This document shows, piece after piece, positions 11,646 through 23,850 of a DNA stretch of 64,000 nt. Location of the stretch: the NCBI GenBank assembly GCA_026874595.1, contig CM049306.1:92493642-92557641 (forward strand), given 5' to 3'. The position numbers were made by a program, and so were the translations under genes. The notes under the pieces are model-generated. The model did no database searches and was not told the DNA's origin. It was given only the letters and a program-made list of their open reading frames with translations. The stretch's first letter is position 1. Each line of letters begins with the position of its first letter. Source of the stretch: Sipunculus nudus (Eukaryota; Annelida; Sipuncula; Golfingiida; Sipunculidae).

Positions 11646-12770
11646 ATAACATAGCTTTCATTTGATTTTTTTTTATTTTTGTACTTTTTTTGACAGATCA
11701 CTATTTACTCCTAACTGTCATGACATTAGCTAATGGTATATTAACAGACAAAAGTCAGGTACAGCTGTGTACAACATTGCACAGCAGGGATTCTGACTAA
11801 CAATTTGTGTATACAAACAGAACATTAGGTACAAGCTTACACAGTAGCCCTGATGGAGTCCATATGAATAAACAATACACAGTCAGCAGGACCAGATGGG
11901 AGTCCATCACATTTATTTTTTATTATTATTATATATATTACATTTATTTTATAATACAAGTAGACTTATCATGTATTTTCAATGAGGGATGGAGAACTCA
12001 GGAAGTAGATTGGTTCTATGATGTACCAGTATTACGTTTTGACCAGCTTTTAAGACAGGATGCAGAATTTATAAAGGAAGCGGATGAGATGTAGACTGAG
12101 ACGAGACATGTGGTGACTAGATGAGTCACTCAGCATCAGTAGCACTGGTAAATCCATCTGTTGTACTCCTTATCATCTGATGCTGCTGCCATGGTAACCT
12201 CAACTTCCTATTGTGTAGCATCTGCAAATGACAACATTTGGCACAATAATAGCATAAAAATATTATTTTATATATTTTCTGATGACACAATATATGGTCC
12301 ACATAAACCAGTCTGTGTGGAATAAAATATTATATGAACTGTTCACTTTAATCATCTGTGTCATACTGCAGAAGCTCTCTATTAAAAAAAAATTATTTTT
12401 GTATAATTCATAAAGATGCATAATTCAAGTTCATAATGGTTTTTACTACAACAGAATCTTGCATCACTATTCAGAATAGTTCTAGAAAGCTGTCAGGGGC
12501 CACATAATATCTCCACCAATTTTCTGGATCACCGGATCAAAAATATGATCATGATCCTGATCAAACATTGGTGTATGCTACTTAAATGCAGGAGATGCAT
12601 AAATCCAAGATAAGAGGAGTGTGTGTCATGATTCAGAAGGATTGTATCACAGGTCAGCACTGCCCACCAGCATGAAGGCAACCCATAATATTAATACCTG
12701 AGATTGATGAGGATGTCACCCTCAGCAAACTTTCTTCATCTAAAAAAGATGAAGACTACTTTGAACAAAT

Positions 12771-12906
12771 TACCTCCTAAATTTGATTAATTGATCCTTG
12801 GGTATTGTTCTTTCATTAAATTATGTTCATAACGTTTAGAGTGAAGAAGGCAACAGACAAACCAACCAACCAAGGTCACAACATTACCTCCTGGTGGAGG
12901 TATAAT
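12771..12906. mobile_element. Dispersed repeat copy ending in ACCTCCTGGTGGAGGTATAAT
   Basis: The segment has ACCTCC near both ends, an ACAGACAAACCAACCAACC run, and a terminal imperfect palindrome at 12883-12906 (TTACCTCC against GGAGGTATAA). A similar order, with ACACAAACAGAGTG followed by ACCTCCTGG, is seen at 40614-40760. A GGATC-rich patch at 12520-12560 may belong to the same insertion. Confidence 0.45.
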
Positions 12907-15900
12907 TATAGCAGGTCCCCACCACATTCCATATACCTAGCATCGGTCCACCTGAGAATCATCACTAAAACTTGACAAATTGCCAGATTGTAGGTTAGTC
13001 TGAATACAAGGCTGTGTTGGATCATAGGTATGTTGCTGACAAAGAGCTAAATCAGGTGCAGGCTGACAACAGCCCTAATGACTGTCCCTGAACCAGTCAT
13101 CCCAGTCACACAATGCCTGCATCATGGTGCTGCTTCATTGGCTCGCTTACTCAGCGAATATATGTTGCAGATGATGATGCATAAAAAGACGGTCAGGACA
13201 GGCTTTGTAAGCAGCATGCAGGGTGACATATTATTATCATTACCAGCTGTTGATGTATGAGAGACCGGGTTGAAGTGATGTGTGCACTGTACCAGGGTCC
13301 CTTCTCATCCACAGGTTTTGTCTCTGATGGAATTGTTGGCATTACTTTATCGAAGTGATACATGTGTATAGCCTCAGTCATCAGATAAAAAAACTCCTCA
13401 CTTGTCTGATTAACCCCAAATGCTCAGTTTTCTTCAACGAATGCTCATATTAAAGTTCTGGACCTGATTATATGCACAGATGAACAGAATCACACTATAT
13501 ATAATATAGTACATCATAGATATTCATCATATATTATATATATACTGTGGTTGCCTTTTTGTTTAAGGGGGATGTTAGCAAAACAAATTATAATGAGAAC
13601 AAAGCTTTTGTTAATTAGAGGCCCCATTATTGAAAACCAGTCAAAACGCAAACAATTTCATTAATAATAATTGATCTTGAATGTTACTGTTAATCTTAGG
13701 TATTATAAATAATCTGATCTATTATATTATCTGCCAACAATGATTTCTAATTGTTTTATAAATTTACTTCTGTCTGCCATCAAAATTTTAGATTTTGCAT
13801 ACATAATGACTTTGTATAATTAAATAATGAAATAATTCTTTGTGTTCCTGATAAGGGTGGCTGGCTCTCATGGCTGAAACTGGAAATGAATACTATATAA
13901 ACAATGGAAATTTATAAACCTGACATTCTAACAACCATCTGGCAGTCATAAATCTTGTCTGTGTCACAGCCACCTAAGTGACTTGGGTAACATGCTTGTT
14001 TAAAGAAGATAAATTTGGTTTGGTAAAGATTAAATAACATATGAAGCTGTCACAAAACGCTTGAGATCTAAGAAATTATCGAACCTCTTTGGGTCCCAGG
14101 TGCTTTACTGACCAAATAATGCACAGGTCAAATAATGCAAGGGTGTGGTATGTCTGTGTGTCCAATGCAATTAATCTGTTGTTTACACACCCAGCACCTC
14201 GGGATCAGCTGGGTCATGGCTCATACAAATGCTCTTAAAAACAACGAAATAGCCTTTGAATATGATGATGTATTATACCAAAGCCACTTATCCTGTTGCA
14301 ACACTAGGTTATGAAAATAGCTTTCAGGTTGAATTGTCACGATTCTTATTTCAGATACAAGGTATATTAGAGGATATGAACTAAATAATGTAAAACATGC
14401 ACGTGATGGGTACCACTGATTTTTATGCAACTAGAGAATGGTTCTCTAAAATTAAGCTGATTATTTTTGTCATTAAAATTATAAAGATGTGAATACATAT
14501 CATATTACACTGCACAGCAGCTAGCATCCCCATGGCAACAAGTGCAATTTCCTGACATCACTCAGTGTTTCAGATATTTTTGTAATGCAAAGCTGATTGA
14601 TTCATCATGTGATCCAGGGACCCTTCATTTTAAGATGTTCTCTTCTAATCACAAGGGATCATTCATTGTTTTAAGTGACTGACTTTGAAAAAATTGCAGA
14701 AATATATGGCAATGCAAATCTGACAATTCAACATGTTTTAACAATATTCTAATCAAATGTCATGTAAAAAATGTAAATTATACCAGACAAAAGGACAAAT
14801 GTCTTAAGATATTTTTTCCAGGAAAGGAAGTATTCACTAAAAAACTGCTGTCAATCAGAGTTTCCTCTGTTACATGCTGCATCTAGGACAGCAGGTCTGC
14901 CTCATATACCCAGAGGATTTGAGGTCACCAGGTGCAAGTTTGGGATACCTACAAGACAGGGAGCTCTGTTGCTGTATGTCTGTGTGGAAATGAAGGGGCC
15001 ATACATCAGCCCCTGTGCAGCCGTTTGCCTGTTTCCTTTAGTTAAATGATGCAGTTTTGTTTACATCAGCTTATCTCTGTACCTGAAGATGCTGCTACAC
15101 AAGGCATGGTGCTGTGTACTCCCTAAGTATCAGTAATTAACCGCTGAAGGAATTATAGTTGTTTGATAAACATCTTAAATGATGTATTGGTCTACCTGAA
15201 AAACACTGCTAAAATATAGTTTAACCCTCACCTGGTTGTTTATCAAGACTATATGTTTCAGTAAATGCCTTTGCATTTAACTGTGTATATTGGTTATCTG
15301 CTATGCAGATGTTTTAATTCAATTAATTAACATACCAGACAAGCTGTCAAATGGAAACAGGTGCATTTTCCAAAATATTACATCGCAGATCTGAGCCCAT
15401 AACATGGTTGTTGTATTACAAGTTGTATTGTGCAAACAATTTTGTATCACTTGATTCAGCTCGTTGGATAATATTGAGGTCAAGCACACCAAGAGCTAGA
15501 CTTTAATTGACAAGATGCACTACCTTGGATGTATCCAGCTGCCATATATACCATCCCCATAACATGGTCACTTCTATAAATAAATCAAGAAATTTATTTG
15601 TATTACTCTTACTCTTATATTGGCCTTTGGGACACTATATCAGCTGCCATTTAGCCTGTAAGAGGGCCAATATGGTGGCAGTCCCACTCAGAAAGGTTAA
15701 TTACATGTATATAAATATCATAATATTGCTGTTGACATAATAGTATGGGGAAGCAAATATAACTTCTATTTCTCAAATGTGTAAGTTTTCTCTGTAAACA
15801 TATGAGGGCCAATGCACCCTTCATAAAATTTAACCAAAAACTAAAGCTCAACCAGAATGGCTAGGAAAATGTTAAGTTACGGAATTATTATACAAAACTG

Positions 15901-18550
15901 AAGACATGATTATACAGAACTTAAGACTGGAATAACTGTTACCTTTTGATCATTGGATGTTATTGTGAAATACAATATCATTTGATCAAAAATAGATTTC
16001 AGTATTACAATTATAGGACATGAAAACATGTAACAAGTTTTTTTAAATGATAGATAACAATTTTAAACTAAAGTGAATGTGATAAAAAAAACACAAAATA
16101 AAATTAATATAAAATGTTTGAGGAGGAGTGGATTCTGCATTTATATGAGTATCAAAGATGGCTGGTGTGTGAGACTTTAGTTTTAACAATTTTCAAAATT
16201 GAAATAAAACACTGTTACCTCATTCAGTTAGCTGCTCAGAGGACATTACTTTAAGGTATGTTCAAACATAGATTTTAATGTTTCTCAACCATTAATGAAT
16301 TCAGTGAGAATGTCAAAAAAGATCCCCTCTTTATGAAGCAGGTAAAAATGGAAGAAGCTCAAAATTTTAGGAAAGAATAATTAAATTAGATTAAATTTGG
16401 GAAAGTTCATTGGCTCAACAGAGAAATGTGTTGTTGAAATCCCTTTTATGGCTGTTGCCATGTTGCTTTTTACAAACTGAAATTTCACCAGTTCCATTGA
16501 GAATTGGTGTGTATGTGAGGGGTCTTAAAACTTAAACATAGCCGGTCATATCATGCTCTTTACTAAGTATAAATACCATCTTATTTTTTTTGTTCTTATT
16601 GAGACCACAATTACTGATCAATGCTGTGGTAATAGGAATTCAAATTACAGGTGACAGTAAGAATTACCACCAGAAACTTTGGAATTTTTGCAAGTCTTGG
16701 AATCAGATGGACAAATTCCCAGTCCATGCTTACACAGTCATACAAAATAAAGTAGTTTATATATGTTCCTTGAAAGTTCCTGGAAAATTATTTGCTGTTA
16801 TAAAGTGCATCTTTCTCCACATGGTTGAAATGGGTATCAGCCGTTTCAGAATGTGTACTGGTACATAAAGAAATAAAGCACATTGGTAAATGTGTCAGAC
16901 AACCTGGAAAATTACTTGAATTTGATTTACCATAATCTAAAGGAATTCCGTAAGAAACATCATTTTTGTGACACTTTCATAGGGATAATAAGTTATATCT
17001 ACTTAGATCCTGTGCAAATTGAACTTCCCAGAAAAGCAGACTTGTCATCAGTCAAATAAATAATCAGTGCAGCTGGGGAAAGTTAGTGGATCAGCTTTTG
17101 ACCGCATTGTACCAGTGTTTACTGTAATGGTCAGCCCATGAATAAGTGAACCAAAATGAAACTGTGACTTGAGTAAATGGGATAGAGAAGCTGCTACAGA
17201 TATATGATATTAAGGTTGTATATCTTCAGGTCCCTTGGCAGCTGAAGGCTCTTTCTTCATTATATAATTGCATGTGTGTCTGATAGCAGGAACAGGTTCC
17301 TAACTGGGTTTTGGATAAACTACATGAGCGCCATGTTCCCTGGCCAACCCCAGACAGACAAATCAAAGGAGGCCTGCCTATCACCTGTGAAAATAGCAAA
17401 GTCTGCCTTCAGTTAAATTAAATGGGAGCCTACAGTTGCACAGGTGCATTTATAAAACTATGTGCCACCCTCCGTGCAGATGCCAAAACTAGGTATCTGA
17501 TTTGAGTACATCCATTGGATATGGTCTGATTGGAGCCCATCACTGGGATCAAAACATGTATTTATCATTAGTGTGGTCATCCCCTGTCTTGTAGCAATGC
17601 CAGCGATCCGATTTATGTATGTTTATCATTGACTCTGATATAGGCCATGCCAGGAACGCCTCTTTTGTGCTTTGACAATTAACTTTGATGTTGTGGGAGA
17701 CAGGGTCCCCGCGTCAGCAGTGTAGATCATCAACGTATGATGCGTCTAGGATGAGCTTTGGGTTTCTGTGTCAAGGCATGGTCTAGATCCAGGTCATGTT
17801 CTAAATCTGTGTATTAATTTTCATCCTGTGACGCAAAATGTGTTGCGCCTCAGGCCGTACACCATCTGTGTACTAATTGATTACTCACCCTGTTACATCA
17901 CTTGCAACATGTGACAAACATTTGGTTTGGCAAAGAAGCAAGTGCAGGCATCGTCATGGGGATACAAATGATTTTCTTTGTTTTTATTTTGACAAAGGGA
18001 ATGATTTATTAGCCACAGTCAGAGATGTAATTTTTCTATGTATACTTTTACATGTGTAAAATTGAATTTTTTTACTTAAAAGAGCAGGCTAAATTCAGTG
18101 AAGAGATAAAATAACTTAAAACTATTGCTTGAATTTTCATTCCAGTAGCAAATTTTGAAAATTTATGGCAAAATTATCCACAAACAAAATGAAAATGTTG
18201 ACATTATAATGATGTTACATTCTGATATATATCATGTATTAACCTATGACAGGGTGGCTAAATTTCAGAATGTTCCTCAATAACTGACTGTTCTTGATAT
18301 ATTATATCAGAGTAAATGTGCTTTGCATTAAATGACATCCATTATTATATATTCACAAAATATTAATTGTAAGAGAAATAAAGATTTAATATCTAGTGGA
18401 TAAAACATTATTAAAATTAATGAAGATTATTCATTCTTTTATTGAAAATGTGTCAGAGATATTGTTACAGGCTGTATCCACACTTACGTTAATCTGGATT
18501 GTGAATCAGATTACTATGTTGGCACCAGGCCACATCAGTTCAGTCTGCAG
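12907..18550. other. Non-coding stretch, no gene seen
   Basis: No supported exon or RNA gene. The sequence is AT-rich, with a palindromic TATA-rich patch at about 13495-13546. Short open frames at 13078, 14221, 15507 and 16590 have no recognisable product and no paired splice sites. This would be intron 1 if the gene starting the 21 kb exon begins near 2 kb. Confidence 0.5.
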
Positions 18551-19356
18551 TAGTTAACTTGAAAGGTGGTCTATGGTTGTTGAATGTACTGTGGTCCAGT
18601 AGAAAGGTGGTCTATGGTTGTCAATGTACTGTAGTCCACTTGAAAGGTGGTCTATAGTTGTTCAATGTGCTGTAGTCCACTTGAAAGGTGGTCTAAGGTT
18701 GTTCAGTGTACTGAAGTCCACTTGAAAGGTGGTCTATGGTTGTTCAGTGTACTGTAGTCCACTTGAAAGGTGGTCTATTGTTGTTCAACGTACTGTAGTC
18801 AACTTGAAAGGTGGTCTATGGTTGTTCAATGTGCTGTAGTCCACTTGAAAGGTGGTCTATGGTTGTTCAGTGTGCTGCAGTCAACGTGAAAGGTGGTCTA
18901 TGGTTGTTCAGTGGCTGCAGTCCACTTGAAAGGTGGTCTGTGGTTGTTCAGTGTGCTGCAGTCCACTTGAAAGATGGTCTATGGTTGTTCAATGTGCTGC
19001 AGTCCACTTAAAAGGTGGTCTATGGTTGTTCAATGTGCTGCAGTCCACTTGAAAGGTGGTCTATGGTTGTTCAATGTGCTGCAGTCCACTTAAAAGGTGG
19101 TCTATGGTTGTTCAATGTGCTGCAGTCCACTTGAAAGGTGGTCTATGGTTGTTCAATGTACTGAAGTCCACTTGAAAGGTGGTCTATGGTTGTTCAATGT
19201 ACTGTAGTCCACGTGAAAGGTGGTCGATTGTTGTACATTGTACTGTAGTCAACTTGAAAAGTGGTCTGTTGTTGTTCAGTGTACTGTAGTCCACTTGAAA
19301 GGTGGTCTATGGTTGTTCAATGTACTGTAGTCCACTTGAAAAGTGGTCTGTGGTTG
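18551..19356. repeat. 41-bp minisatellite, about 20 copies
   Basis: The unit, for example GAAAGGTGGTCTATGGTTGT followed by TCAATGTACTGTAGTCCACTT, repeats every 41 bp with occasional 40-bp units. Point variants form a pattern. GTGCTGCAG units cluster in the middle (about 18870-19140) and GTACTGTAG units at both flanks. Between 19005 and 19140, units with CTTAAAAGG and CTTGAAAGG alternate, showing an 82-bp two-unit block that was itself duplicated. Because 41 is not a multiple of 3, the open frame at 18811-19011 cycles through three frames and is not a gene. Confidence 0.95.
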
Positions 19357-19583
19357 ACTGGTTGTTAAGGTTACTTAGTCCAGTTTACCTGTAAACCCTT
19401 TCCTAGGGCTAGTGTGTACAGGCAAATCTGTTCTTAGTCTGCATAGGGCCAGATTTGCTATCAGTTGACCCTATTCTTCCTGCAGATTATCACATTTTAT
19501 AGCACAGTAAATCACATAAACAACCAAGGGCGGAAAGCCAACTTGCATTTGAATGAATTTAGGATTTTGTAAAACAAACTACA

Positions 19584-19802
19584 GTGCGGACACAAGGCAT
19601 AGTACTTCAAGACTTAACCAGTTTACAGTACCGTAGTATAATCCACTTTATATGCGAACCATGTGCAGATAGTTTCCACTTCATGATTTTCGCAAGAAAA
19701 ACTGCCGAGACAAGTGATTCATCACCAGTTGAAAATTTTCCAATTAAATCCCATAATCCCAAAATAATTAAACATAATTTGTGTCAGGGTGAGTTCACGT
19801 GA
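19584..19802. repeat. Possible degraded TTTACAGTA / TTTTCGC-type dispersed repeat
   Basis: The segment contains TTTACAGTACCG, ATGCGAACC, GATTTTCGCAAG and a run rich in AAAATAATTAAA. This order is reminiscent of short MITE-like repeats known from invertebrate genomes, but I see no intact inverted end. Related fragments may lie at 39549-39630 (GCGAAAGTTAATT) and 59895-59935 (ATTATCGTGAAAATAAAACC). An open frame of 72 codons runs through it with no support for being coding. Confidence 0.25.
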
Positions 19803-20206
19803 TCAATATTAGGCCATCTGGAGATTATGTTGACAAATGAGGGTTTATTATTTCTCCGCACTCTTCTTTGTTTCCATGGCTCCCATGGGATGTCATAGAA
19901 ACAAACTTGATGCCACTGGTGTTTTAGTTTCATCTCAGAATGTGTCACATGTGAACCTTTTATATTGGAAATGCCCAACTGTGAGGCAACAGGCTCTTCA
20001 TTATCCAGTGCCACATTAATTTAAAAGCTGGCAGGACCCTAATGAAATAAAAATCAGTTTAATTTTTTTGTTCCCTTGACATGACAGTTTTTCTCATTGA
20101 GAACTCAGTGTTATAATGGAGAGCGTATGTTGTTTTACACAATAAATGTTGTGGGTTGTTAATAATAATATTTAGAGAAGCACATTCTTTCTGTGATAAA
20201 ATGCAG

Positions 20207-20300
20207 TTGCAGATCCAGGATTTATGGAAAGGAGGGGTCCATCCCAGGACTTGCGACAAAACCTGAATACAGGTCCAGAAAAGGGAGTCCAGGCCACAAA
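20207..20300. repeat. Dispersed CAGATCCAGGATTT repeat copy
   Basis: CAGATCCAGGATTTATGG is followed by GGAGGGGTCC and a purine-rich segment. It parallels the motifs at 7702 and 42625. Here the G tract is short and interrupted. Confidence 0.35.
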
Positions 20301-21020
20301 AATTGGTCTGAAACCCTTAAAGGTGTCCAATCATTTGACCTTTTGACTCAAGGTTATCTCTTGGAGCTTTTATTTAAATAGGCCAGAAAACGTGGATATC
20401 ACTGCACACAGGCTGCTTGTGTTGTTTATATCAACGTCCTTAAAATATGTGGGGGCCCTCCAAAATAATCAAAACAAATTCAACAAGGGCATCTGGCGGC
20501 AAGTAAGATAAGCAAGAGCTTTAAAATGGCATTTTGCAACAATTGACCTTTCTATCTGCATGTATGCAACCTACCACCTAAGGTTACCTGTTTTTCCTGT
20601 CTGTCAACATTGCTTCATTTACAAACATGTTGTTGATGAACATGTTCATACATCCTTCACAGAGGCCTTATAAGAACATTTCATAACCAGAATTACCCTT
20701 AGATCGTTAATATATACACAAAGTAAGCCAGAAATTAAAAATTCTTTTTCAAAAGGTAGGTGAATGGGCACCGTTAAAAAAAGTTTTGGTGGCTGAATCC
20801 CCTGGATCTGCTTCTTAATTGTATATATAATTTTTCTCTTGAATATTTTACTCTTGTTACCTTAAAAATGAGCCCTGTTCCAAAAAAATGTCCCGTTATT
20901 TCTTTTCAACCCTCCTCATTGCAGCTTAATTTAATTCTGCATACCAACCATAAATGTCACAATACCATGTAAGTTATATTACAACATGATACTTCATGAT
21001 TTATGTTTTCTGTTTTGCAG
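20301..21020 (+). other. 3' end of the intron preceding the 21 kb exon
   Basis: No repeat or gene was recognised in this part. It ends in the acceptor TTTTCTGTTTTGCAG at about 21006-21020, with a pyrimidine-rich tract directly upstream of the AG, as expected for a functional 3' splice site. This acceptor fixes the start of the exon that follows. Confidence 0.6.
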
Positions 21021-21124
21021 CTTTAACGGACACTTTAGATCCAGTTAATGAGTTTCATCATCATGAAGTAGTATATCCCGAGGTTTATCACCAACGGAAA
21101 CGACGAGACACAACAGCTACTCAA
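21021..21124 (+). CDS. Exon encoding an ADAM/ADAMTS-like prodomain N-terminus
   Basis: This is the best coding exon in the window. It follows a TTTTGCAG acceptor and ends CAA before the donor GTAAGA. Two bases complete a codon begun in the previous exon, then 34 codons run open and end in phase 0. The peptide starts LTDTLDP, has three histidines, then EVVYPEVYHQRKRRD. An acidic stretch followed by E-VV-P and a basic cluster is typical of the beginning of the M12B (reprolysin) prodomain, just after the signal peptide, in ADAM and ADAMTS proteases. These are secreted or membrane zinc proteases whose prodomain keeps the enzyme inactive. RKRR fits a furin-type site, which is unusual this early and worth noting. 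The zinc motif, disintegrin and later domains were not found downstream within the window, so the next intron would be very long. The family call rests on a short motif and could be wrong; that it is an exon is more certain. Confidence 0.6.
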
Positions 21125-23665
21125 GTAAGACAAACTCAGACAAAATTACATGCTTGTAGACTGCGGTAGAATTGCAAACATGCATAACACAGTCTGATAT
21201 ATATATTATCAAAGTTTACAGGATAACATGTATACAACGTTGGCCTCAGCCTGTGTACTAATTATACAAAATTGCATACTATTTCAGCGTAACTGTATAT
21301 AATTATCTCAGCTGGTGACAGATGAATGTGATTATATCAACGTAAGATGGTTACTTGCTAGCAGCTGTAGTAGTAGTACATTTCAAAATGCTTAACCAGG
21401 AAGATCAAAACAGTAGTATCATTATTTTTTATTCATTGCAATTAGTCACACATGCATAATTATAAAACAATTTTTTGTGTGTGTTAGTTTTCAATGCACT
21501 AGGCTTGATCTGCATGGATCAAAAGTTATTAATTTTTGGGCTATTCAAAATCACAAACTGTGTGCAAAGAAGGTCAGAACAATATGTTGATATCACAGTG
21601 TTAACATATGTTTAAACTACTGCTACCATTCCTTAGTATAACTTATACATGCAAACAAATGGCATTTTGAATTTGTTTTGTGTTTAAGTCTTGCATGTAA
21701 TATGTGAAAATACTTTTTCATATATAAATATATGTATGATATTTTGCCAGATTTATCACATAAGTAATTACAGATGATTTACTTGAGTCATATCTCAGTG
21801 ATGTTGTGAAAAAATGGTGTGCTAATCATAGGATCCCTTTGTGCTCTGCAATTCTTGTGTGAATCAGTTGTTCTTGAATTTCTTGTATTTGATAGGGGAG
21901 TTCTAGGTGAAATGTCCAAAATGTCAACTTGGCTTGTCACCTGAACATATTTGACCTTTACACTAGTTCAGTCAACTCAGTGTTATTTAATCTTAATTTG
22001 ATCATAATTACAGTTTGACATTAACGGAAAAGCCTTCTCTTGCTTCTCTGAATTAAAGATATTAAATAAATAGAATATCAAATGGATTTTATTTAAAATG
22101 TGATTGACCTTTACAGCTGTGCTTGGGAGGTTTCTCAGCAGTGAATAGAAATCAACCTAATTTTTAACAAGGATGGGTTGGTTTATTGAGGTGTCTTTTT
22201 GGCCTCACTTGGGGACAGAATAAAACCAAACTCTATCCTCAGGGCATGTAACTGATAGGACACTTATCCTTTGATTACAGGACACCCTGGCATCAGATAG
22301 GCCACTCAGCTCAAATTTGTTACAGAAAGTTCAATAATAAAGAGTGACTTGATCCCTGTGTTGCACATATGGGAACTATTGTTTTAATTTTAAGCACTGT
22401 AACATTAGCTATGTTGTCTCCTGACAGTCCAGGTTACAGCTTGACAACTAAGCTACTTACGTCCCCCACAGCACCTCTCCACACATGGATAAACTAAATC
22501 ATGGGCTTGCTTCATGTAGCTGCTGTTTTTGTGGTCTTTATTAGCTGTTACTACAGGGCAGGCCAGAGTACCAAAAATGGCCACACAAGAGTTTAATTGT
22601 TGGAATGTCTGTCAGCTGGGACACCCACATTGAATTGAGCTTTAAATCTGTAAGTTATGGGTTGACAATCAGTTATAATTGTTGATCGGTCAGTTGGTGA
22701 AAAACAATCTGATGATCAATCTTGCCCATGCCATAATTGAGTTTTGCACATAACCCTGTGATGAGGTAATGTGTGTTTTCATATAATTCATGCCAGCAAA
22801 CTTGAGAAAATTCTGTGTGCACTTCTAACTTCATACCTAAGTTCACAATATACACACATAAGTTATTGTATGTATAAGATGACGTACAGCCTATATATTG
22901 TCAGAAATTACATTCTCCTTAACAACTGACTTTTTCTGATTATCGATCAGTAGACATCAATCAATTTTTACTGGTGACTGATCATGAAATTACAAGTGAT
23001 TCCCAACAATAAAATCTACTCATAATGTCATTGAGTAAATAATGTATCAGCTTCAGAATTTAGTTATCTAATTGACATGTATTTATTTAGAATCATCAAA
23101 GTATTATTCTTCAAGAGACAATGTCATGCAAATATGACTGCTTTTGAATAAGAAAATATCATTAGCACTCTTTTTAAACTGTCAGAACTATCAGTGTTTC
23201 ATTTACTTTTACTTACACTATTATAAACCAGGATATGATGAAATTTTTAAATTGACTCATTTATTTTCAAGCTATGATAATTTACACTGAACAGCTGAAA
23301 GTGAAATGTAATACCAGATCTGGAGATCTCCAACATCCTGAGGTGAGGTTTCCTGTGAGTCACCACAGCTCTCAGGGGCTCAGAATGTGAAGACTCTGGC
23401 AAAGTGTGCATGGGTCACAGGTCAGGGTTCAGGGGTCACAGGTCCTGTAAACCCAGGACCAGATGATACCCTGAAGGTGTGACTGCCCTGGTCTTAATGG
23501 ACGGGAAGCTACAATATTCTTATATTTACTCTGGGCATGTCCTATGGCTAAACAGTCACTGATGCCACAGAGTTACATATGTCTGAAGAAGAACAACTGT
23601 GGATAGATACATGAATTATCCAGTATAATTTAAACATTTTCAAAGCATAAATCCTAATTTATTGT
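21125..23665. other. Intron sequence downstream of the prodomain-like exon
   Basis: The stretch begins with the donor GTAAGACAAAC. No further exon was recognised. AT-rich, without clear repeats apart from short TATA runs at 21198-21210 and 21721-21740. The open frame at 22673-22855 on the - strand has no splice context. Confidence 0.5.
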
Positions 23666-23850
23666 CTCCTCCAAAAGGGTATGCATTTATCCCTGTTCAT
23701 TTATGTTTGTGTTTGTTTGTTCACATCATAACTCATGCAATCATAGATAGAATCCAATGAAAGTTTCAGGACATTGAGGTGAGCCACTGTAGATTCGGTA
23801 AGGTTTTGGTGTGGATCTGGCACATGATCTGGATTTAGGAACATCATCAA
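23666..23850. mobile_element. Dispersed repeat copy, opposite orientation to the 11.5 kb copy
   Basis: It starts CTCCTCCAAAAGGGTATGC, contains a TGTTTGTGTTTGTTTGTTC run, then AGAATCCAATGAAAGTTTCA, GGACATTGAGG and TTTTGGTGTGGATCTGGCAC. These blocks occur in the same order in the reverse complement of 11511-11645. The TTTGT run mirrors the ACAAACA runs of the copies at 12.8 and 40.6 kb. Confidence 0.55.

Noticed and set aside
11807-12094. 95-codon + strand open frame ending in an acidic peptide
   Set aside because: It includes low-complexity TATA-derived sequence and has no splice sites that would isolate the better-looking C-terminal part.
18811-19011. 66-codon open frame with WSMVVQCAAV-like repeats
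   Set aside because: It is a reading of the 41-bp minisatellite; the period is not a multiple of three.
19784-20014. 76-codon - strand open frame with a plausible composition
   Set aside because: No acceptor or donor, no recognisable family; its + strand counterpart is also open, which suggests chance.
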